Positions 7,808 through 16,081 of a stretch of 64,000 bases of DNA are shown in pieces. The position numbers and the translations under genes are program-made. The notes beneath the pieces were generated by a model. That model was not told where the DNA came from. It saw nothing but the letters and a program-made list of their open reading frames with translations, and ran no database searches. The first letter of the stretch is position 1. Every line of letters starts with the position of its first letter. This DNA comes from Paenibacillus sp. PastM-3 (GTDB taxonomy: Bacteria; Bacillota; Bacilli; Paenibacillales; Paenibacillaceae), in assembly GCF_029893965.1 (NCBI RefSeq), contig NZ_JARXXP010000002.1:310001-374000 (forward strand), given 5' to 3'.

Positions 7808-8500
7808 GTGAACGATAATATTCAATCCCGCTCCGGGTCTGCCGCAGGACAAGACCCGGCTACGCGCGTGCTGATCGTGACGGCAGTCGCGGCCGAGCGC
7901 GAGGCCATCCTCCGAGGCCTGGGCGGCAGCGCCAGGTTCGAGGTGATTGCAGCGGGGGCCGGCACCGCTCAAGCCGCGGCCGGCACGGCCGCCGCCCTGG
8001 CAGCCGGGGCCTACGGCTGCGTCATCAGCGCCGGGATCGGCGGCGGCTTTCCCGGGCGGGCGCCCGTAGGCTCGCTGGCCGTCGCCAGCGAGATGATCGC
8101 CGCCGACCTCGGGGCCGAGACGCCGGAGGGCTTCCGCAGCGCTGCCGAGCTCGGCTTCGGCAGCAATACCGTGCCGGCGGCGCACGGCACGGCAGAGGCC
8201 CTTGCGGCCGCGCTTGCAGCGGCCGGCCTTACGGTCAGCACAGGACCTGTGCTGACCGTATCGACGGCGACCGGCACCGCCGGAACGGCCGCCGCCCTTG
8301 CCGCGCGGCATCCGGGTGCCGTCGCGGAAGCGATGGAAGGCCACGGGGTCGCCGTGGCCGCCCAGCGGTTCGGGATCGCGGCGCTCGAGCTGCGCGCGAT
8401 CTCGAACCCGGTCGGCCCGCGCGACCGGGCCGCGTGGCAAATCCCTGCAGCGCTCGACGCGCTAGCGGCAGCCGCCGCTATACTATTGGAGGTGCTATAA
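7808..8500 (+). CDS. mqnB: Futalosine hydrolase
   Basis: A 230-residue purine nucleoside phosphorylase/5'-methylthioadenosine nucleosidase-fold protein. LIVTAVAAEREAIL, the glycine-rich VISAGIGGGFPG and EAMEGHGVAVAAQRFGI are the MqnB pattern; Glu-Met-Glu is the nucleoside-binding motif. MqnB removes the base from futalosine in the alternative menaquinone pathway. GTG at 7808 is taken as the start because AAAGGAG lies 8 bases before it; an ATG at 7790 overlaps that site. The gene is very GC-rich and Ala-rich compared with its neighbours. Its stop overlaps the mqnD start (TAATG). Confidence 0.9.
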   Translation: MNDNIQSRSGSAAGQDPATRVLIVTAVAAEREAILRGLGGSARFEVIAAGAGTAQAAAGTAAALAAGAYGCVISAGIGGGFPGRAPVGSLAVASEMIAADLGAETPEGFRSAAELGFGSNTVPAAHGTAEALAAALAAAGLTVSTGPVLTVSTATGTAGTAAALAARHPGAVAEAMEGHGVAVAAQRFGIAALELRAISNPVGPRDRAAWQIPAALDALAAAAAILLEVL

Positions 8501-9366
8501 TGCAAGCAACGACTGAGCAATTGAACATAGCCTTTTCCCCATGTCCGAACGACACCTTTGTTTTCTACGCTTTGGCACACGGGCTGGTACCGGGTGCACC
8601 GAAGCTGAACGTGACCTTTGCGGATATTGATATTACCAACGGGCTGGCCGCAGACGGCGCCGGACCCGAAGTGCTCAAAATCTCCTACGCCGCCCTCCCC
8701 TGGGTGCTCGACCGGTACAAGCTGCTGCCTTGCGGCGGTGCACTTGGCCGTGGCTGCGGCCCGCTTGTGCTGACGGCCGGCGGCCAGGGTGGGATCCGCC
8801 TGCCGGCGGATCTGTCCGGCCGGCGGATCGCCGTGCCCAGCGAGCGCTCCACGGCTTATCTCCTGTTCCGGCTGTGGGCTGCGCAGCAGGTGCCGGGCGG
8901 TCCCGGCGAGATTGTCGTCATGCCGTTCGATGAGATCATGCCGGCCGTCCGGGACGGACAAATTGATGCCGGTCTGGTCATTCATGAAGCGCGCTTCACT
9001 TATAGCTCGTACGGCTTGAACATGCTGACCGACCTCGGCAGCTGGTGGGAAAGCGACACCGGCCTGCCGATCCCGCTGGGAGCGATCATTGCCCGCCGTG
9101 ATCTTGATGACAAGGCTATTGCCGGCTGGATCAGAAGCTCGCTGCAGTTCGCCTGGGATCATCCCGCCGATAGCGGCTGCCGCGAGTTTGTGCTCAGTCA
9201 TGCCCAGGAGCTGTCCCCTGAGGTGGCCAAGTCGCATATCGACTTGTATGTGAACGGGTTCTCCATGGATCTCGGCGAGGAGGGCTATGCAGCGATCTCT
9301 GCCCTGCTGAACCGCGCAGCTGCCGAAGGGCTCGTACCGGCGGTTGACCCTGAGCTGCTGCGTTAA
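8500..9366 (+). CDS. mqnD: 1,4-dihydroxy-6-naphthoate synthase
   Basis: 288 residues of the MqnA/MqnD periplasmic-binding-protein-like family. LNIAFSPCPNDTFVFYALAHG at the N-terminus is diagnostic of MqnD, which turns cyclic dehypoxanthinyl futalosine into 1,4-dihydroxy-6-naphthoate. Further features are the KISYAALPWVLDRYKLLPCGGALGRG region and the VIHEARFTY segment. Start ATG overlaps the mqnB stop, with GGAGGTGC just upstream, so the two are coupled. mqnA, mqnC and mqnE are not in the window. The pairing implies menaquinone is made by the futalosine route. Confidence 0.93.
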   Translation: MQATTEQLNIAFSPCPNDTFVFYALAHGLVPGAPKLNVTFADIDITNGLAADGAGPEVLKISYAALPWVLDRYKLLPCGGALGRGCGPLVLTAGGQGGIRLPADLSGRRIAVPSERSTAYLLFRLWAAQQVPGGPGEIVVMPFDEIMPAVRDGQIDAGLVIHEARFTYSSYGLNMLTDLGSWWESDTGLPIPLGAIIARRDLDDKAIAGWIRSSLQFAWDHPADSGCREFVLSHAQELSPEVAKSHIDLYVNGFSMDLGEEGYAAISALLNRAAAEGLVPAVDPELLR

Positions 9367-9492
9367 CCTATTCAAAGTTTGCCGGCAGTAGCAGGATTCC
9401 CTGACCTGCCTTTGGAGCGGCTTGTTTCATAAGGACTAAGGAAGTAATCGGCTGTTAAACAGGTCTAATCATTATGAATGGGAGAGGATTTA

Positions 9493-10314
9493 ATGATTCC
9501 TTCTGGCAACAGCAAACAGAATATTGACCGTTTTTTGGGCTACCAGAACGACTATGACCGTTACCGTCCGGAGGCACCGCCAATCGTTACCAGCCTGCTC
9601 AGCAGCTATCTGGGAACACGTCCTGCTGTCGTTGCCGATATCGGCTGCGGAACCGGACTATCCACCTTTGTATGGAAAAATGCCGCCGATACCGTTTACG
9701 GCATCGAGCCGAATCCCGATATGCTGAGTAAAGCTGTGGAAAAGCTGCAGCAGGACAGCAATGCGCAATCCCTGTCCTTCCAGCAGGGTTATTCCAACCA
9801 GCTACCGTTCGAACCAGGCAGTGTTGACATTATCACCTGCTCCCAGTCCTTCCACTGGATGGAGCCGGCCAGCACCCTGCAGGAGATCGCCCGCTGCCTG
9901 CGTCCCGGCGGTGTTTTTGCCGCCTACGACTGCGACTGGCCACTGGCGCTGCAGGCAGACATCGAAACCCGGTACAACCGCCTGATCACCTCCTCCGACA
10001 GCCTGCTGGATGAGCTGCAGCCGGAGGCCGAGCGTGCTTTTAAATGGGACAAAGAGGGGCATCTGGCAAGGATCCAGGCCAGTGGTCATTTTACGTTTGC
10101 CCGGGAAATTGTGTTTCATAATACCGAGACCTGTGACGCGGCGCGTTACGTCGGTCTGATGCTCAGCCAGGGCGGGCTGCAAACGGTGCTGAAGCTGGGT
10201 TCAACGCTGCTGAATGAGGCTATTGCCGAGTTCACTGCAGAGGTGGAGCAATATTTTGACGGCCGTACCCTGCCTGTTCTGATCAGCTACCGGATGCGGA
10301 TCGGAATCAAATAA
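9493..10314 (+). CDS. Class I SAM-dependent methyltransferase
   Basis: 273 residues with a Methyltransf_11-type fold. Motif I is VVADIGCGTGLSTFV (about residue 45), an acidic residue follows beta-2 (YGIEPNPDM), and post-motif CSQSFHWME contains the usual FHW. Related proteins are small-molecule or lipid-type methyltransferases of unknown substrate. The start has GGGAGAGG 7 bases upstream; an upstream ATG at 9478 overlaps that site. It is a single-gene unit ended by a strong terminator at 10383, so context does not suggest a pathway. Confidence 0.85.
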   Translation: MIPSGNSKQNIDRFLGYQNDYDRYRPEAPPIVTSLLSSYLGTRPAVVADIGCGTGLSTFVWKNAADTVYGIEPNPDMLSKAVEKLQQDSNAQSLSFQQGYSNQLPFEPGSVDIITCSQSFHWMEPASTLQEIARCLRPGGVFAAYDCDWPLALQADIETRYNRLITSSDSLLDELQPEAERAFKWDKEGHLARIQASGHFTFAREIVFHNTETCDAARYVGLMLSQGGLQTVLKLGSTLLNEAIAEFTAEVEQYFDGRTLPVLISYRMRIGIK

Positions 10315-10382
10315 CCTGCGCTGCGCTGATTCATCTGGTCATTTTAGCGAATATAGCTTATACTGACTGCAACGAGACGAAG

Positions 10383-10430
10383 AACGTCCCGGCTAACCTT
10401 TGGGGGAGCCGGGACGTTTTCTATTTTTAC
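10383..10430 (+). terminator. Rho-independent terminator after the methyltransferase gene
   Basis: Perfect 12-bp stem AACGTCCCGGCT / AGCCGGGACGTT with a 12-base loop, followed by TTTTCTATTTTT. It lies between the methyltransferase and the next gene on the same strand. Confidence 0.9.
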
Positions 10431-10445
10431 AGGGAGCGTGAGTAT

Positions 10446-11120
10446 ATGTTTTTTGAAGACGCACATCGGCAATTTATCGGAAGTCATCTGGCTGCAAGAC
10501 CAGCGGGAGAACGCCGGGGACGGCTGGAACGGGGGCATCAGCATGCTGAGGCACTCTTTTTGCGCAATGTATGGTGGCCACTGAGAGGAGATTTCTCCAA
10601 CCTGCATCCTGAATATGAGGTGACAGACTGGCGCGGCAGGTCTTATTTTGCCGACTTCGCCTGGACTCCGGGGTACATCAAACTGCTCATCGAGATTAAA
10701 GGTTATGCCACCCATGTCCGCGATATGGACCGCACCAAATACTGCAACGAGCTAAACCGGGAAACCTTTCTGCAGGCGATGGGCTACCGAGTAATCTCCT
10801 TTGCCTACGATGATATCGAGCAGCGGCCCGAGTTGTGCATGACTCTGCTGCAAATGCTACTGAGCCGGTACAAGGCGTCTGATGCTCCCGCTTCACGTTT
10901 GCAGCTTATGGAGCAGGAGACCATCCGCCTGGCCATCCAGCTTGCCGGAGCTGTCCGTCCCCAGGATGTTAAGCAGCATTTTGATGTTGACTACAAATCA
11001 GCAGTCCGGACTCTGCGCAGCCTGTGTGATAAAGGCTGGCTGCGGCCTTCCTACAAAGGCAAACACGAGCGGGTGATCCGTTATGAGCTGGCGCATGGTG
11101 TGCTGGATTATTTTCATTAA
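10446..11120 (+). CDS. PD-(D/E)XK-like endonuclease-fold protein with C-terminal winged helix
   Basis: 224 residues. A nuclease-like core is suggested by Glu in RGHQHAEALFL, Asp in SYFADFAW and the Glu-Ile-Lys in KLLIEIKGY (about residue 85), the order expected for a DUF559/Vsr-like PD-(D/E)XK fold. The C-terminal part (about 150-215; VRPQDVKQHFDVDYKSAVRTLRSLCDKGWL) looks like a winged helix. I do not recognise a named family. Start ATG has AGGGAG 9 bases upstream. No methyltransferase for restriction is adjacent, since the preceding methyltransferase is of the small-molecule type. A DNA-binding or nuclease role is inferred. Confidence 0.65.
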   Translation: MFFEDAHRQFIGSHLAARPAGERRGRLERGHQHAEALFLRNVWWPLRGDFSNLHPEYEVTDWRGRSYFADFAWTPGYIKLLIEIKGYATHVRDMDRTKYCNELNRETFLQAMGYRVISFAYDDIEQRPELCMTLLQMLLSRYKASDAPASRLQLMEQETIRLAIQLAGAVRPQDVKQHFDVDYKSAVRTLRSLCDKGWLRPSYKGKHERVIRYELAHGVLDYFH

Positions 11121-11187
11121 GCGATGATCAGCCGCTGTTGGTGTACGTATCCGGTTTCCGACTCTAACGTATAACGCCCCCTCATCA

Positions 11188-11374
11188 CTAAGTGGAAAAA
11201 AGCAATCTATTTAGGCGTGTGGAGTAACTTTTACGCATTTAAGTGGAAAATCGCTACTTAGTTTGGGCAATATGCCTCTGTAGAAGCGAATCCGGCTGAA
11301 TTAAGTGTCCTTTTTCCACCTAGATTCTCAGTTTCGGTGTTTTGAGCAGAATTAAGTGACGTTTTTCCACTTAG
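11188..11374. repeat. 187-bp four-dyad element, copy 1
   Basis: Four 23-bp dyads start at 11188, 11239, 11301 and 11352 (spacings 51, 62, 51), separated by linkers of 28, 39 and 28 bases. The first two read C/TTAAGTGGAAAA..., the last two TTAAGTG...TTTTTCCACTTAG, so the whole element is roughly palindromic. It is about 96% identical to the copy at 11502. The DNA between the copies (11375-11501) has no other recognisable feature. Confidence 0.93.
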
Positions 11375-11501
11375 CGTTAGCTGGCGGTTGCGGTGTGAGG
11401 AGCGTCCTGTGGTGTGCGTTACGGCTTGCGGTTTGCAGTCTGCATGCTGGCGGGATCTAGAACTGTAACACTTAGCGCAATCCGCATATCACCAGCAACA
11501 T

Positions 11502-11688
11502 CTAAGTGGAAAAAAGCAATCTATTTAGCCGTGTAGAGTAACTTTTACGCATTTAAGTGGAAAATCGCTACTTAGTTTGGGCAATATGCCATTGTAGGAG
11601 CGAATCCGGCTGAATTAAGTGTCCTTTTTCCACCTAGATTCTCAGTTTCGGTGTTTTGAGCAGAATTAAGTGACGTTTTTCCACTTAG
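11502..11688. repeat. 187-bp four-dyad element, copy 2
   Basis: Dyads at 11502, 11553, 11615 and 11666 (51, 62, 51 again). Near-identical to copy 1, differing at a handful of bases, which indicates a recent duplication. Lies upstream of the G-rich tract and of the pot operon's 3' end. Confidence 0.93.
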
Positions 11689-11722
11689 TCTAAGCTAGTT
11701 TGTTTAGGGTGTCAGTTACATG

Positions 11723-11798
11723 GGAGTTACGGGGTACGGTTACGGGGTACGGTTACGGGGTACGGGGTACGGGGTACAGGTTACGGGGTACGGGCGGG
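11723..11798 (+). repeat. G-rich TTACGGGGTACGG tract, quadruplex-capable
   Basis: Six GGGG runs (11731, 11744, 11757, 11764, 11771, 11785) and two GGG runs are separated by 3-10 bases of TACGGTTAC, TAC or TACAGGTTAC. Tandem GGGGTACGGTTAC copies end at a run of seven Cs. No open frame here has a ribosome binding site. Confidence 0.85.
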
Positions 11799-11856
11799 TC
11801 CCCCCCAGTCCAGTCCCCAACCCCATTCAATCCCGTAGCCACTCCCGTCCACACCA

Positions 11857-11909
11857 AAACAAGCGCCCAACCGCAGTCATACCGCGTTCAGGCGCCTGTT
11901 TGTTTTTTC
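11857..11909. terminator. Hairpin between the repeats and the pot operon 3' end
   Basis: Imperfect stem AAAACAAGCGCC / GGCGCCTGTTTG. It is followed on the plus strand by TTTTTT and on the minus strand by TTGTTTTGG, so it could end the pot transcript. A second GC-rich hairpin (GCACCGCG / CGCGGTGC, 11911-11940) lies nearer to potD. Confidence 0.55.
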
Positions 11910-11980
11910 CGCACCGCGTGTGCCTTCCGGCGCGCGGTGCTATGTCCAAGGTGGTGGTCAAACCTCCAGCTGTAACATTC

Positions 11981-13054
11981 CTACTTCTTGTTCATCTTAA
12001 ACTTCAGGAACAGCTCGTTGTAATGGGCGAGCATGCGCTTGCCCAGGTTGTCGTAGACCTCAAGGCGATCGGTGATCTCGGCCGGCGGGTAGAAGCGTTC
12101 GTCGCCGGATATGTCTTTCGGCAGCAGCCCAAGTGCCGAGGTGTTAGGGGTGGAGTACCCCACGTACTCGGTGTTCTGGGCTGCGACTTCAGGCCGGAGC
12201 ATGAAGTTGATGAACTGGTGCGCCCCTTCTACATTCGCCGCTGTCTTCGGAATGACCATGTTGTCGAACCATATGTTTGAGCCTTCTTCAGGCACCACAT
12301 AGTCAAGCTTGTCGTTCTCGTCCATAATCTCCGAGGCATCGCCGGACCAGACAATCCCCACAGCCGCTTCTTCATTGGCCAGCAGCATCTTGATCTCATC
12401 ACCCACGATGGCTTTTACGTTAGGGGAGAGCTTGTTCAGTTTGGTCAACGCCTCCTGCAGATGGGCCTCATCGGTATCGTTAACCGAGTAATGCATACTG
12501 TTCAAGGCCATCCCCATCACTTCGCGGGCTCCGTCTACCAGAAAGATATTGTTGTTCAGCCTGCTGTCCCAAAGGGAATTCCAGCTGCTGAAATCAATAT
12601 CCCCGGTCATCTCCGGGTTGTAAATAATGCCTACCGTCCCCCAGAAATACGGTACAGAATACACATTGCCCGGATCGAAGGACAAATCCATGAAGCTGGA
12701 GTCAATATTGGCCAGATTCGGAATCTTGCCGTGATCCAGCGGCAGCAGCAGGTTCTCCTCACGCATCTTGGCGATGGCATAGTCGGAAGGAACGACAACG
12801 TCGAACACCGTCCCGCCCTGCTCCACCTTGGTCAGCATGGCTTCATTGGAATCAAAAGTCTGGTAGATGACCGTAATGCCCGTCTCCTCCTGGAACTGCT
12901 CCAGCAGATCGGGATCGATATAGTCACCCCAGTTGTAAATCGTCAGCGTATTGCCGCCGGTATATCCCTCAGCCGAGTTCAGGCGCATTGCAAGAAACAT
13001 CAGACCGAAGGCAACCAGCAGAATCGCCAGAAAAGCATTTACCAGCTGTTTCAT
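11981..13054 (-). CDS. potD: Spermidine/putrescine ABC transporter, substrate-binding protein
   Basis: 357 residues of the PotD/PotF family: LTIYNWGDYIDPDLLEQF begins the mature part, with VFDVVVPSDYAIAKM, PYFWGTVGIIYNPE and GEAAVGIVWSGDA-type motifs of polyamine-binding proteins. The N-terminus has one hydrophobic segment (about residues 7-25) but no lipobox cysteine, unlike Bacillus PotD, so the protein is probably held by an uncleaved membrane anchor or released by signal peptidase I. Last gene of potABCD; its start overlaps the potC stop by 4 bases. Confidence 0.92.
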   Translation of the reverse strand: MKQLVNAFLAILLVAFGLMFLAMRLNSAEGYTGGNTLTIYNWGDYIDPDLLEQFQEETGITVIYQTFDSNEAMLTKVEQGGTVFDVVVPSDYAIAKMREENLLLPLDHGKIPNLANIDSSFMDLSFDPGNVYSVPYFWGTVGIIYNPEMTGDIDFSSWNSLWDSRLNNNIFLVDGAREVMGMALNSMHYSVNDTDEAHLQEALTKLNKLSPNVKAIVGDEIKMLLANEEAAVGIVWSGDASEIMDENDKLDYVVPEEGSNIWFDNMVIPKTAANVEGAHQFINFMLRPEVAAQNTEYVGYSTPNTSALGLLPKDISGDERFYPPAEITDRLEVYDNLGKRMLAHYNELFLKFKMNKK

Positions 13055-13878
13055 CTAGGCACCCCCGCTTCCAGAGCCGGCTCCGCTATTATGGCGGACG
13101 GCTTGTTCTTCCGCTGGTTCAGGAAATAGTAGCCGATGACCAGCAGGATGGTAAAGAGGAAGATCAGGGTTGACAGTGCGTTGATTGACAGCGATACCCC
13201 TTGCCGCGCCCGGGAATAAATTTCCACAGGAAGGGTTGAGTATCCGTTGCCCGTTACAAAGAACGTTACCGCAAAGTCATCCAGGGAATAGGTCAGCGCC
13301 ATAAAGAATCCGCTGAAAATCCCCGGCTTGATAATCGGCAGAATTACTTTGGTGAGGACACTCATCCGGCTGGCCCCGAGGTCACGGGCAGCATCGGTCA
13401 GCGTCGGGCTCATCTCCTGCAGATGCGGCAGAATCATCAGCACAGCAATCGGGATGCTGAACGCCACGTGGGAGAGCAGCACAGAAGTGAAGCCAAGCTG
13501 AATGCCGGCAATCGTGAACAGGATCAGAAACGAAGCACCGATGATAACGTCCGGACTGACGATCAGCACGTTATTCAGCGACAGCAAAGCGTTCTTTGAA
13601 CGCCGTCTGCGGCTGCGGTGAATGGCTAATGCCCCGATAACCGCAATCACGGTAGCGATTGAGGAGGAGAGCAGCGCGATAACGAGCGTGTTGATCACAA
13701 TAATGATCAGGCGCGTATCCTGCAGCACCTCACGGTAATAATCGAGCGTGAAGCCCTCGAATTTATGCATCGTACCGCCGCTGTTGAACGAATAGTACAT
13801 CAGGTAGAAGATCGGAGCGTACAGGACGACAAAGACCAGTACCAGATAGATATTGGCGATTCCGTTTTTATTTTTCAT
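13051..13878 (-). CDS. potC: Spermidine/putrescine ABC transporter permease
   Basis: 275 residues, six hydrophobic segments. The EAA loop [23 protein letters not shown], which docks on the ATPase, is intact. The LDDFAVTFFVTGNGYSTLPVEIYS segment near residue 200 is characteristic of PotC. The gene overlaps potB upstream by 11 bases and potD downstream by 4, which indicates tight translational coupling in the operon. Confidence 0.93.
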   Translation of the reverse strand: MKNKNGIANIYLVLVFVVLYAPIFYLMYYSFNSGGTMHKFEGFTLDYYREVLQDTRLIIIVINTLVIALLSSSIATVIAVIGALAIHRSRRRRSKNALLSLNNVLIVSPDVIIGASFLILFTIAGIQLGFTSVLLSHVAFSIPIAVLMILPHLQEMSPTLTDAARDLGASRMSVLTKVILPIIKPGIFSGFFMALTYSLDDFAVTFFVTGNGYSTLPVEIYSRARQGVSLSINALSTLIFLFTILLVIGYYFLNQRKNKPSAIIAEPALEAGVPR

Positions 13879-14680
13879 GCCGCACTCCTTTCCGCGAGCT
13901 GCCGGTCAGAAGCATGAACAGCGCCATAATTACGATCAGGAACACGGCAACGGTCGAGCCCATGCCCCAGTCCTGCGTAACGAGAAAATGCTGCTCAATA
14001 GCGGTGCCCAGTGTAATAACCCGGTTGCCGGCGATGAGACGCGTGATCATAAACAGCGACAGCGCCGGAATGAATACCGCCATACAGCCGGAGCGCACCC
14101 CGGAAATCGTCAGCGGAAAAATAACCCGCCGGAACGTCGTCCATCCGGAAGCACCGAGATCGCGGGCAGCATCCACAAGCGACAGGTTCAGCTCCTCCAG
14201 GGCGCTGAAGATCGGCAGAATCATGAACGGGATGAAGATATACACTGAAACGAACACGAAGCTGAATCCGGTAAACAGAATCTGCTGTTCCCCGATCCCC
14301 AGGACATCAAAGAGACTGTTGACCGGCCCGAACGTGCCGAAAATCCCGATGAACGCATACGTCTTCAGCAGCAGATTGATCCAGGTCGGCAGGATAATCA
14401 GCAGCAGCCACAGCTGCTTATGCTTCGTGCGGGTCAGCAGATAAGCCGCGGGGTAAGCAACGAGCAATGAGAACGCCGTGATCAGGAACGCATACCAGAA
14501 GGAGTTCAGCATCATTTTCATATACACCGGGGTGAAGAAATTCGCGTAGTTGTCCAGTGTAAGATTTCCGTCCAGATCAAACAGGGAATAATAAATGACC
14601 AGCAGCACCGGCGCTATGACAAACAAGGCGATCCATAAGTAGTAAGGGATGAGATAATACGAACGGCCCTTATTATTCAT
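13868..14680 (-). CDS. potB: Spermidine/putrescine ABC transporter permease
   Basis: 270 residues, six membrane segments. It starts [28 protein letters not shown], has the EAA loop [22 protein letters not shown], and the [26 protein letters not shown] stretch is typical of PotB. It pairs with PotC to form the membrane channel. The start overlaps the potA stop by 8 bases. Confidence 0.93.
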   Translation of the reverse strand: MNNKGRSYYLIPYYLWIALFVIAPVLLVIYYSLFDLDGNLTLDNYANFFTPVYMKMMLNSFWYAFLITAFSLLVAYPAAYLLTRTKHKQLWLLLIILPTWINLLLKTYAFIGIFGTFGPVNSLFDVLGIGEQQILFTGFSFVFVSVYIFIPFMILPIFSALEELNLSLVDAARDLGASGWTTFRRVIFPLTISGVRSGCMAVFIPALSLFMITRLIAGNRVITLGTAIEQHFLVTQDWGMGSTVAVFLIVIMALFMLLTGSSRKGVRHEK

Positions 14681-15794
14681 GGCTCTCTACCCCGCCGTAA
14701 GCTTCCAGACGTCTGTCGAATTCTTCCTCCGTTTCACCGAAGCGCATAACATGAATGGCTTCCGGGTCAAAATAAAGCCCGATCTCGCTGCCTACCTCGG
14801 CCTTGCGGGTGGAGTGAACCAGCCATTCGTGGCCGGATTCGTCATAACAGCTGATCTCATAGTGCACGCCGCGGAACAGCTGGGAATCGACGCGCACCTT
14901 CAGCTTGCCCTGCTCCAGTGTGGAAATTTCCAGATCCTCCGGGCGGATAACGATCTCCACCGGTTCATTCGGCCGCAGGCCGGCGTCCAGACATTCAAAC
15001 CGGTGGCCGTTAAACTCAACCAGATAATCCTCGATCATCACGCCCGGCACAATATTCGACTCCCCGATGAAGTCAGCGACGAACCGGTTGATCGGCTCAT
15101 CATAAATATCGTTCGGCGTGCCGCTCTGCTCGATCTTCCCTTTGTTCATGACAAAGATCCAGTCCGACATCGCCAGCGCTTCTTCCTGGTCATGCGTGAC
15201 AAAAATAAATGTAATCCCGAGCCGCTGCTGCATTTCCCGCAGGATATACTGCATCTCGGTCCGCAGCTTCAGGTCAAGCGCAGACAACGGCTCGTCCAGC
15301 AGCAGCACCTGCGGCTCATTGACGATCGCACGGGCAATGGCCACACGCTGTCTCTGGCCGCCCGACATTTCATTGATCGCACGCTGTTCGTAGCCGACCA
15401 GGTTAACGAAGCGCAGCGCTTCCTGTACCTTTTGAGTGATAACATCCTTTTTAAGCTTCTTGATGCGCAGTCCGAAGGCCACATTCTCGAACACGTTCAG
15501 ATGCGGAAACAGGGCATAATCCTGAAATACCGTATTGACCTGCCGCTCGTTGGCGGGAATGTGGTTGATCATTTTACCGTTCAGATAAATGGAGCCTTCT
15601 GTCGGTTCAGCAAAGCCGGCAATCAGACGCAGAATGGTTGTCTTGCCGCAGCCGGAGGGGCCCAGAAGTGTATAGAATTTGCCGCGTTCGATCTCGAAGC
15701 TGACGCCTTTCAACACGGCCTCCTCATCATCATATTGCTTAGTAACCTGGTCAAAAGAAATAATAGTGCCTTCCGGGGTAGCTATAGCTAACAA
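14673..15794 (-). CDS. potA: Spermidine/putrescine ABC transporter ATP-binding protein
   Basis: 373 residues. Walker A is GPSGCGKTT, the ABC signature [14 protein letters not shown], Walker [13 protein letters not shown] and the switch His is in FVTHDQEE; the last ~110 residues are a TOBE domain ([13 protein letters not shown]). This is the ATPase of the polyamine importer. The start is unclear: the only usual codon in frame is a TTG directly touching the GGGAGG site, with an in-frame stop two codons before it. An ATA nine bases past GGAGG has ideal spacing. No in-frame ATG occurs before the Walker A. Confidence 0.92.
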   Translation of the reverse strand: MLAIATPEGTIISFDQVTKQYDDEEAVLKGVSFEIERGKFYTLLGPSGCGKTTILRLIAGFAEPTEGSIYLNGKMINHIPANERQVNTVFQDYALFPHLNVFENVAFGLRIKKLKKDVITQKVQEALRFVNLVGYEQRAINEMSGGQRQRVAIARAIVNEPQVLLLDEPLSALDLKLRTEMQYILREMQQRLGITFIFVTHDQEEALAMSDWIFVMNKGKIEQSGTPNDIYDEPINRFVADFIGESNIVPGVMIEDYLVEFNGHRFECLDAGLRPNEPVEIVIRPEDLEISTLEQGKLKVRVDSQLFRGVHYEISCYDESGHEWLVHSTRKAEVGSEIGLYFDPEAIHVMRFGETEEEFDRRLEAYGGVESHE

Positions 15795-16081
15795 CCTCCC
15801 TTACCTTATGTATTACAACCTATTTTACCCTTATCTGGCAGTGCGCAATCGGCTCCTTCCTGGCGGAGCCCCGCCTGTACCGACAATCCTGCCCCTGCTT
15901 CGACAACATTTCATATTATATAGCATATCGGATGAATCCCATATATGCGATAACATAGATTGTAAAAACTCTGGCTGAATCTTAACAAGTTCGTAAAATA
16001 TATACGCTTCACGCTCCGGTTGAAATGCTATAATGAAAACGGCTGAAAACAGCTTGAAAATTCCTCCTTTTACGAAAGAAG

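Noticed and set aside
8011-9375. 454-residue minus-strand open frame
   Set aside because: Antisense to mqnB and mqnD; composition (Arg/Gly/Ala-rich) is that of a GC-driven shadow.
9478-10445. Restriction-modification pair (methyltransferase plus nuclease-like gene)
   Set aside because: The methyltransferase is of the small-molecule Methyltransf_11 type with FHW, not a DNA methylase, and a strong terminator separates the genes.
11700-12280. Plus-strand open frames over the G-rich tract
   Set aside because: They are created by the tandem GGGGTAC repeats and continue antisense into potD.
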